From positions 1 to 64,000 of the forward strand of contig NZ_SPHO01000010.1 of assembly GCF_005845215.1 (NCBI RefSeq): a stretch of 64,000 nucleotides of DNA, written 5' to 3'. The notes beneath the pieces were generated by a model that worked only from the letters and a program-made list of their open reading frames with translations, searched no databases and was not told the DNA's origin. Both the position numbers and the translations under genes were made by a program. The DNA is from Clostridium sp. 1001271st1 H5. Its GTDB lineage: Bacteria > Bacillota > Clostridia > Lachnospirales > Lachnospiraceae. Below are positions 9,416 to 14,893 of the stretch, one piece after another. Within the stretch, counting starts at the first letter, position 1; each line of letters starts with the position of its first letter.

Positions 9416-9446
9416 TTGACATTCCTCTTGCGGAAACCTTTACACT
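9416..9446 (+). promoter_or_regulatory. Long-spacer promoter for the second transporter pair
   Basis: TTGACA at 9416-9421 and TACACT at 9441-9446 are 19 bp apart, again the spacing favoured by MerR activators. The dyad in the spacer is weak, so the spacing is the main support. The element ACCTTTAC occurs both here and in the divergent promoter. Translation starts about 50 bp downstream. Confidence 0.5.
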
Positions 9447-9496
9447 ATTAATAGATGGTTGGTATTTAAAATAAATAAGAAAGGAAGTGGCTTTTT

Positions 9497-10195
9497 ATGG
9501 ATTATTTACAGATTGCACGTGACCCCCAGCTTTGGTTTGTATGTCTACCTCCCGTTATTATGGTATTGATTCAGGCTTCTTTTTTCATCCGATATTCAGT
9601 CAAAGCGTCCTCTGCGGTTGGACTGACCCTGGATGAATGCAAAAGAAGCTTTCGAATCGGGTGTGTCTGCGCCATTGGACCATCACTTGGAGTCGTAACT
9701 GTTCTGTTAGGAATGATGGCCATATTAGGAACCCCAATCCCATGGTTACGTCTTTCTATTGTCGGAAACGCACAGCAGGAGATGATGATGGCAACCATCG
9801 GCGCTGATTTATTTCACACGACCATTGGCGCTGATAATTACACCCCCGCGGTATTTGCTACCTCTGTTTGGATGATGACACTTCATGGGTGCAACTTCAT
9901 GATTGCAGTTATTCTTGTGCTGCACAAAATGGAAGGGGTAAAAAAGAAATTGGCAGGAAAAGATTCCATGCTGCTTACCATCATAGGTTCAGGCGCTCTC
10001 ATTGGAGTCATTACAATGCTTGGTGTTGGACAGGCAAAAAATAGTATAGGAAGCGCTTTCACCGTTATCATGTCTTCTATTGTAATGCTTGGACTTAACC
10101 AATTGGGGAAAAAGAATACCAAACTAAAGGAATATGCAGTTGGTATATCCATGGTAATCTCCATGTTTACCGCACAGTTTATCTTTGGTTCTTGA
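9497..10195 (+). CDS. DUF5058-like membrane protein (copy B)
   Basis: A 232-residue polytopic membrane protein paralogous to the one at 3112-3822, with the same landmarks: GPSLGVVTVLLGMMAILGT, LSIVGNAQQEMMMA and MTLHGCNFMIAV. GGAAG precedes the ATG by a normal distance. It is followed 19 bp later by its partner, repeating the gene order of copy A. Conservation of both pair members across the two copies indicates an obligate two-component membrane unit. Presence of two versions in one locus suggests import of two related substrates, or import and export. Substrate unknown. Confidence 0.75.
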   Translation: MDYLQIARDPQLWFVCLPPVIMVLIQASFFIRYSVKASSAVGLTLDECKRSFRIGCVCAIGPSLGVVTVLLGMMAILGTPIPWLRLSIVGNAQQEMMMATIGADLFHTTIGADNYTPAVFATSVWMMTLHGCNFMIAVILVLHKMEGVKKKLAGKDSMLLTIIGSGALIGVITMLGVGQAKNSIGSAFTVIMSSIVMLGLNQLGKKNTKLKEYAVGISMVISMFTAQFIFGS

Positions 10196-10214
10196 GATGC
10201 AGGAGGTATAGAGA

Positions 10215-10883
10215 ATGAATCATACAGACAACTCCTTTGAAAATCTTTACACAAAAAACATTATCCGAACAGGTCGGCTCACCGCCTCGCTTGCAGTTTT
10301 ATTCTGCCTGGGTCCCCCATTATTTATTTACTTAAAGTATGGCATCTTTCCTCCTGTAAAAAACCTGATTGCCGGTTATTTAATTATACTTTCCATGTTT
10401 GGCATTTCTTATTTTACTGATATGATTGCCTTTTTTCCTACGACCGGACTCTCTGGTATCTATCTTGGCTACCTGTCTGGAAACATGTCTGGTGTCCGGC
10501 TGCCTGTAATGCTTACTGCCCAAGAAGCACTAAACACCCAGCAGGGTTCTCAAAAGGCAGAGATAATTGGTACTATTGCAATGGGCGGTTCAGTTTTTGT
10601 TGGCATTATCTGCACCACTGTTACAGCAATTGTAGGGGAACCCCTACTAAATATCCTACCGGACTTCGTAGTGCAATCTTTCAATTATGTAACCCCGGCC
10701 ATCATGGGGTCGTTAATCAGTATGGTTGCTACTATGAATTTCAAAGCATTCCTTTTCGCGCTTTTAATGAGTGTTACTATCGTACTTTTTAATCCGCCAA
10801 CATTTATACAATTCCCCGCAGTTATCTTCAGCACTATCTTTATCTGTATTCTGATGCACAAAAACAAAAAAGAAGATGATTAA
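10215..10883 (+). CDS. Integral membrane partner of DUF5058-like protein (copy B)
   Basis: A 222-residue membrane protein, exactly the length of copy A at 2430-3098, with DMIAFFPTTG, GYLSGNMSGVRLPVML, AQEA and FNYVTPAIMG in the same order. Both copies have GTIAM followed by SVFV near the middle. AGGAGG lies upstream of the ATG. It closes the plus-strand two-gene operon and is followed by a strong terminator. I do not recognise a characterised homologue. Confidence 0.7.
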   Translation: MNHTDNSFENLYTKNIIRTGRLTASLAVLFCLGPPLFIYLKYGIFPPVKNLIAGYLIILSMFGISYFTDMIAFFPTTGLSGIYLGYLSGNMSGVRLPVMLTAQEALNTQQGSQKAEIIGTIAMGGSVFVGIICTTVTAIVGEPLLNILPDFVVQSFNYVTPAIMGSLISMVATMNFKAFLFALLMSVTIVLFNPPTFIQFPAVIFSTIFICILMHKNKKEDD

Positions 10884-10906
10884 GTATTTTTGATATTATT
10901 AAACAT

Positions 10907-10957
10907 AAAAAGACTGGTAAAGCGTTGCGAAAGCACTCACTCTTACCAGTCTTTTTT
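10907..10957 (+). terminator. Rho-independent terminator after transporter pair B
   Basis: AAAAGACTGGTAA pairs perfectly with TTACCAGTCTTTT across a loop of about 23 bases that may fold further, and the downstream arm runs into T6. It marks the right edge of the AT-rich locus; GC content rises sharply just after it. Confidence 0.85.
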
Positions 10958-10963
10958 ATCCAT

Positions 10964-11161
10964 TTACACCGCCAGTTTCCCTGCCGCCGCGCCTGGCAGG
11001 GCCGCTTCCCTGTCCTCCAGGCGGTTCAGCTTGCTGAATACAGCTGTCATGAACAGCATGTCTGTTCCAAGGGACACCCCATCTGCAGCAGGGCCCGAAT
11101 ACAGGGTTCCTGTGACTCCCAAGAAGGCCGGAAGCACCAGAGCCAGGGGCACACTCAGCAC
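10964..11161 (-). pseudogene. Probable C-terminal remnant of a MATE-family exporter
   Basis: A 65-codon open stretch translates to a sequence ending GPAADGVSLGTDMLFMTAVFSKLNRLEDRE, preceded by PLALVLPAFLGVTGTLYSG. This pattern (hydrophobic helix, short turn, GPxADxxS, last helix, charged tail) matches the final helices of MATE transporters. No upstream coding sequence continues it: a tRNA gene begins at 11174. I take it as a decayed fragment. An intact but different MATE gene lies at 13541. The assignment is by eye and could be wrong. Confidence 0.4.
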
Positions 11162-11173
11162 AAAATCCCATCA

Positions 11174-11246
11174 TGCGCCTGCTGGGGTTCGAACCCAGGA
11201 CCTACCGGTTAAAGGCCGGTTGCTCTTCCAGCTGAGCTACAGACAC
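11174..11246 (-). tRNA. tRNA-Lys-like (anticodon UUU, unusual C33)
   Basis: A full 73-nt cloverleaf can be drawn: seven acceptor pairs including two G-U, D-stem GCTC/GAGC, anticodon stem ACCGG/CCGGT, five-base variable region and T-stem CTGGG/CCCAG with loop TTCGAAC. The anticodon loop is CCTTTAA, placing UUU at 34-36 and C at position 33, where U is almost universal. CCA is not encoded. It may be a divergent lysine tRNA, a specialised tRNA or a decaying copy. Confidence 0.7.
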
Positions 11247-11252
11247 TTCCTT

Positions 11253-11501
11253 TTAACACGCCGGACTTTCACCGCCCCACTCAGCCACCAGGATGTCGTT
11301 GACCGACACCCCCAAAAGCAGACTCAGTGCAAACATATTGTCAAGGCTGGGCAGTGCGTCACCTCTCAGCCACTTGTAGATAGCGTTGGTGGTGGAAAAC
11401 CCGAAATAGTCCCTGAGGTACGGTACGCTCAGTCCCTTTGCCTTTCTCAATGCATTAATCCGTTCTCCTGTTGCCGCGGGGTTTATAATTGGATAGTTCA
11501 T
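11253..11501 (-). CDS. Small XRE-family helix-turn-helix protein between two tRNAs
   Basis: An 82-residue protein with an XRE/Cro-type helix-turn-helix: TGERINALRKAKGLSVPYL for the first helices, NAIYKWLRGDALPSLDNM for the recognition region and LLGVSVNDILV at the end of the fold. No further domain is present. GGGAGG lies six bases before the ATG. It ends six bases before a tRNA-Lys-like gene and begins 25 bases after a tRNA-His gene, all on the minus strand, so the three may be co-transcribed. What it regulates is unknown; such small regulators are common in phage-derived or defence-related segments. Confidence 0.8.
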   Translation of the reverse strand: MNYPIINPAATGERINALRKAKGLSVPYLRDYFGFSTTNAIYKWLRGDALPSLDNMFALSLLLGVSVNDILVAEWGGESPAC

Positions 11502-11526
11502 CTTCTTCCTCCCTTTCTTTGCGAAG

Positions 11527-11600
11527 GGTGGCTGACGGGATTTGAACCCGCATGGCCCGGAACCACAATCCGGTGCATTACCATTTCTGCCACAGCCGCC
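11527..11600 (-). tRNA. tRNA-His (anticodon GUG)
   Basis: The cloverleaf includes the histidine hallmark, an extra G at -1 opposite C73. The anticodon loop is TTGTGGT, giving GUG at 34-36 with a normal U33. The T-arm has loop TTCAAAT. Two blemishes are a C-A mismatch at pair 2:71 and a non-pairing G13/A22 in the D-stem. CCA is not encoded. The gene is probably functional or recently so. Confidence 0.8.
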
Positions 11601-11621
11601 ATTTTCCTTTTTTTAGATACT

Positions 11622-11652
11622 AAAAAACCGCCTACCCAATACGGATAAGCGG
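11622..11652 (-). terminator. Rho-independent terminator after the 36-residue small ORF
   Basis: On the minus strand CCGCTTATCC pairs over ten positions (two G-U) with GGGTAGGCGG across a five-base loop, followed by T6. It lies 33 bases after the small ORF's stop codon and before tRNA-His, so it ends the small ORF transcript. Confidence 0.8.
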
Positions 11653-11684
11653 CTAAAGGAATTCGGAAGATGAATCATCTGAAC

Positions 11685-11795
11685 CTATTGTTCCTGAATA
11701 AGCGCATACCATAAGGGCATCCAAACAAAACGCTGTTTGTGAGCGTATTTCTGTGCATGGTGCTTATGGCTTTTCTGTGCGTATAAACGGAACAT
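11685..11795 (-). CDS. Predicted 36-residue small protein of unknown function
   Basis: The frame starts MFRLYAQKSHKHHAQKYAHK and ends with the more hydrophobic QRFVWMPLWYALIQEQ. The first 20 residues are strongly basic (K, R, H rich); the end is aromatic. GGAGG lies seven bases upstream of the ATG and a strong terminator follows the stop, so this looks like a complete monocistronic unit. I do not recognise it. Possibilities include a small membrane-active peptide, a leader peptide, or a chance frame in a small RNA gene. It lies next to the tRNA-XRE-tRNA cluster. Confidence 0.5.
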   Translation of the reverse strand: MFRLYAQKSHKHHAQKYAHKQRFVWMPLWYALIQEQ

Positions 11796-11913
11796 GTCAT
11801 TTCCTCCCTTTCTCATTTCCTGTCTTGTTTCATGTTTTATTTCATGTCTTGATTCTAGCACGGATTCTGCCTGCTGTCTATATACCTGTGGTATAGAGCC
11901 GGTAAAAAAACAG

Positions 11914-11992
11914 CTGTACCGGCAGATGGTTCCGGCTACCCGCAGGTCACTCCGGCAGATGGTTCCGGCTTCCTGCGGGTCACTCCGGCAGA
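11914..11992. repeat. 33-bp tandem repeat at the 3' end of the GNAT gene
   Basis: Two 33-bp units beginning CCGGCAGATGGTTCCGGCT start near 11917 and 11950, with a third partial unit near 11983 that includes the last codons and stop of the GNAT gene on the minus strand. The units differ at three positions. The pattern suggests tandem duplication of the gene's 3' end into the untranslated region. Confidence 0.7.
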
Positions 11993-12441
11993 TACATCTC
12001 GTCCTCCATCCTGCAAAACCCATACCGCTCATACAGAGGCCGCCCCATGCTGGTGGCCTCCAGTGCAATAAAATGAATGCCCCGTTCCCTGGCCTCCTGC
12101 ACCAGCAAATCCAATGTCTTCATGGCAATGCCTTTTCTCCTGTACTCCGGGTCTGTATACATGTTCATGATATATGCCTTCATCCCGGTTGGATTATGGT
12201 ATGTGGGCATGACCTGGTAAAAACTGATTCCACCTGTCCCGATAATCCGGTCCCCCTCATATACCAGATAGGCCACATGGCTGCCATCCCTCAGGCTTTT
12301 TTCGTAGTAGGACCGCGATTCCTGTTCTGTCTGTCCCATATCCGCAGCAGCCGACAGCTGGTTTGCCGCCCTGAGGACCTGGATTCTGGTCTTAACCAGT
12401 TCCTCCATCTGTTCCCTGCCCGCTTTCTCAAAACGCATCAT
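11980..12441 (-). CDS. GNAT-family N-acetyltransferase
   Basis: A 153-residue GNAT fold protein. The acetyl-CoA site is visible as MNMYTDPEYRRKGIAMKTLDLLVQEA, matching the R/Q-x-x-G-x-G/A motif, followed by HFIALEATSMGRPLYERYGF, the family's C-terminal pattern. GGGAGG precedes the ATG at 12441 by six bases; a second ATG follows directly. The start lies inside the end of the LysR gene, so the two are translationally coupled and form one operon. Substrate unknown. Confidence 0.85.
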   Translation of the reverse strand: MMRFEKAGREQMEELVKTRIQVLRAANQLSAAADMGQTEQESRSYYEKSLRDGSHVAYLVYEGDRIIGTGGISFYQVMPTYHNPTGMKAYIMNMYTDPEYRRKGIAMKTLDLLVQEARERGIHFIALEATSMGRPLYERYGFCRMEDEMYLPE

Positions 12442-13378
12442 TGCGTACCTCCCTTTCACTTCCCTGTATATGTTCCCTATTCAAATTTCCCTCATCCGGC
12501 AGCAGTTTTACCCCGTCCCTTTCCCTCAGCACCCGCCTCATAATATCAAGGAACTGGGATACGTACTTCCCCCTGCTGTTTTTCTTCATCAAATAATATA
12601 TGACCGTATCCGGAGGGCCTTCCTCCATTTCGTGTATCTTCCACCCCGGTCCCAGGGAAAGGGACCTGGCTATATAGTCCGGCAGGATAACCCAGGTGCC
12701 CCTTTCCCGCAGGAAATATTCCATAAGGGACATCTGGTCCAGCAGCACCCTGGCTCTGGCGCCGGGCCCAAACCAGTAATCGTGCCACCTATCATATTCC
12801 GGGTTCCAGGGAAGGCGTATTTCCCTTTGGGAATCCAGCTCAGACGGATGGACGGCTCGGTCCGCCCAATCCGTGGCCAGCAGCACCATTTTCCCGGAGA
12901 ATAAAGGAATAGTGTCCACGGACTGGGAGAACATGTGGTCCGATATAAGGGCAAGGTCCACCTCCTCCTTCTCCACATGTTCATAGCTTTCCCAGGAATG
13001 ATACTGGTGGAATACCAGCGGACAGTCCGGGTTCTGTTCCATGAACCCGGCCAGGACCTCCGGGAGCAGGTATGTGCTTATACTTCCCACAGAGCCGATG
13101 TACAGGCTCTGCCTGCTTCCAAGAACGCCAATCTGCCTTGTCTCGTTCCACATCTCCCTCCATTTTTCAGCCAGGGCTATAAATGCCCTGCCTTCCCGTG
13201 TCAGCTCTATGTTCCTGACTCCTTTTTTCCGGTTCATGAGGCAGTAACCCAGCTCCTGCTCCAGGGCGCCAATCCGCCTGCTGAGAGCCGGCTGTGTCAC
13301 ATACAGTTCCTGGGCTGCCGCTGAAATACTGCCGCTTTTTACAATTGCCAAAAATGCCTCTATCTCCAGCTCCGTCAT
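12428..13378 (-). CDS. LysR-family transcriptional regulator
   Basis: The N-terminal winged helix reads IEAFLAIVKSGSISAAAQELYVTQPALSRRIGALEQELGYCLMNR, the classic LysR DNA-binding domain. The rest (about residues 90-300) has the two-lobed substrate-binding fold expected of the family; 316 residues is normal. The start at 13378 has GAGG six bases upstream; ATG at 13390 does not. It is divergent from the MATE exporter at 13541 with a 162-bp gap, and LysR proteins usually control the divergent neighbour, so it probably regulates that exporter and itself. Effector unknown. Confidence 0.88.
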   Translation of the reverse strand: MTELEIEAFLAIVKSGSISAAAQELYVTQPALSRRIGALEQELGYCLMNRKKGVRNIELTREGRAFIALAEKWREMWNETRQIGVLGSRQSLYIGSVGSISTYLLPEVLAGFMEQNPDCPLVFHQYHSWESYEHVEKEEVDLALISDHMFSQSVDTIPLFSGKMVLLATDWADRAVHPSELDSQREIRLPWNPEYDRWHDYWFGPGARARVLLDQMSLMEYFLRERGTWVILPDYIARSLSLGPGWKIHEMEEGPPDTVIYYLMKKNSRGKYVSQFLDIMRRVLRERDGVKLLPDEGNLNREHIQGSEREVRNDAF

Positions 13379-13540
13379 TGTGCACCTCATAATATAACTA
13401 TTTATTTATATATTAAGGCAAATATAAGCATTTTACAATCATTAATTTTCCAGCTATAGTTACCTATGAACATGTAACAGTCCGGACAGTCATTTTCCAT
13501 CTGCCTGAACTGTTACATCCAATTATATCTGGAAAGGATA

Positions 13541-14893
13541 ATGACATCCATGAAAAACCTGACCTCCGGACCCATTCCCGCACAGCTGATTTCCCTGGCC
13601 TTTCCCATGATAATAGGCAACATCCTTCAGCAGTTCTACAATACCATAGACGCCATGGTGGTGGGCCGGTACGCAGGCGGCGCTGCCTTTGCTGCCATCG
13701 GAGTGGCTGGGACTGTCATGAACCTGTTTATTTTTGTCATCAATGGTTTCTGTACCGGAATCTCCATCCTGCTGGCTGGTTTTTATGGGTGCAGGGACTG
13801 GAAGAATTTCAGGCGTGAATATTTTGTATCCCTGGCAGCGGGCAGTATTTTCACTGTGTTCCTGAGCCTGGGCGGCCTGGCGGCCTTATCTCCCCTGCTG
13901 CGCCTGATTCAGACGCCGGACCAGGTGGCCGGGCCTGCCCGTACTTACCTGACCATTATCTTCCTGGGGCTTGGGGCTTCCTACCTGTACAATTTCTGCA
14001 GCGCTGTCCTGCGGGCTGCGGGCGATACGGCTGCTGCCCTTATTTTCCTGGCAGCGGCCATCTGTTCCAACCTGGCGCTGGATTTGGTGCTGGTGGCCGG
14101 CCTGGGACTGGGTATTGCGGGGGCTGCCTGGGCCACCCTAATCTCCCAGCTGTTCTCCGCTGTCCTCTGCCTGGTCTACATGCGGTGTAAGGCGCCAGAG
14201 CTTATATTTACCCGGAAGGACATGGTAGCGGACCTGTCCCTGCTGAAATGCACCTGCAGGTACTGCTTTGTCACCGCCCTGCACCAGTCCAACCTGTACA
14301 TCGGTAAACTGCTGGTCCAGGGCGCGGTAAACTCCCTTGGAACCAGTGTTATCGCCGCTTATACGGCGGCCGGACGGCTGGAGGGCTTTGCCAACTCCTT
14401 TGGCGACAGCGGCAGCGCCGCCCTCTGTGTGTTTCTGGCCCAGAACAGCGGGGACACACATAAAAAGAGGGCCCGCCAGGGATTTGCCGCAGGTACCATC
14501 CTGCTGACATCCCTGGGAGTCCTCTCCTCCCTGCTCTTATTCTGCCTGGCCCGTCCCGCCGCTGCCTTTGTGCTGAAAGGCACAGGACCCGGTGCCCTTC
14601 CCCAGTGCATCCTTTACCTGAGAGTCATATCGCTGTTCTACACCTTCTGCTTCATGGGCAATGCCCTGGTCGGATACTTCGAGGGCCGCGGCAGAATACT
14701 CATACCGGTCATAGGAGCCACGGGCCACATCACCCTGCGGGTTGTCCTGTCCTATATACTGGCCCCCGGATACGGGCTTCCTGCCGTGGCGGCCGCTACC
14801 GGCACGGGCTGGGCCATGGTGGTGGCGTTCTGGTGGATATTATGGTTCCGGAGCAACCATGTGAAGAAGCCTTACCGGGCCCAGGAGGCCTGA
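13541..14893 (+). CDS. MATE-family multidrug/metabolite exporter
   Basis: A 450-residue polytopic membrane protein with about 12 hydrophobic segments in two related halves. LTSGPIPAQLISLAFPMIIGNILQQFYNTIDAMVVGRYAGGAAFAAIGVAG is the typical MATE opening, and the second half contains the matching GKLLVQGAVNSLGTSVIAAYTAAGRLEGF. It is likely an ion-coupled efflux pump. Codon use is GC-rich like the right-hand flank. Its last 54 bases overlap the 3' end of the convergent glycosidase gene. A divergent LysR gene probably regulates it. Either of two nearby ATGs (13541, 13550) could be the start. Confidence 0.88.
   Translation: MTSMKNLTSGPIPAQLISLAFPMIIGNILQQFYNTIDAMVVGRYAGGAAFAAIGVAGTVMNLFIFVINGFCTGISILLAGFYGCRDWKNFRREYFVSLAAGSIFTVFLSLGGLAALSPLLRLIQTPDQVAGPARTYLTIIFLGLGASYLYNFCSAVLRAAGDTAAALIFLAAAICSNLALDLVLVAGLGLGIAGAAWATLISQLFSAVLCLVYMRCKAPELIFTRKDMVADLSLLKCTCRYCFVTALHQSNLYIGKLLVQGAVNSLGTSVIAAYTAAGRLEGFANSFGDSGSAALCVFLAQNSGDTHKKRARQGFAAGTILLTSLGVLSSLLLFCLARPAAAFVLKGTGPGALPQCILYLRVISLFYTFCFMGNALVGYFEGRGRILIPVIGATGHITLRVVLSYILAPGYGLPAVAAATGTGWAMVVAFWWILWFRSNHVKKPYRAQEA

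Larger units (their letters stand above)
9027..9496. promoter_or_regulatory. Divergent intergenic regulatory region of the GcvP-like locus
   Basis: This 470-bp AT-rich stretch separates the minus-strand GcvPA-like operon from the plus-strand transporter pair. It holds the two long-spacer promoters listed separately. No credible coding sequence was seen: short reading frames here lack ribosome sites and have low-complexity hydrophobic translations. Confidence 0.6.

Noticed and set aside
9238..9474. 78-codon plus-strand frame in the divergent regulatory region
   Set aside because: It lacks a ribosome site, overlaps the long-spacer promoter and encodes a hydrophobic sequence expected from AT-rich DNA.
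11174..11600. Integrative element inserted at the tRNA genes
   Set aside because: No integrase, excisionase or duplicated tRNA 3' end was found in the window; compositional change alone is not enough.
11796..12068. N-terminal extension of the small ORF to a 127-codon protein
   Set aside because: The extension is made of the 33-bp repeat and GNAT antisense sequence; the good ribosome site supports only the internal ATG at 11795.
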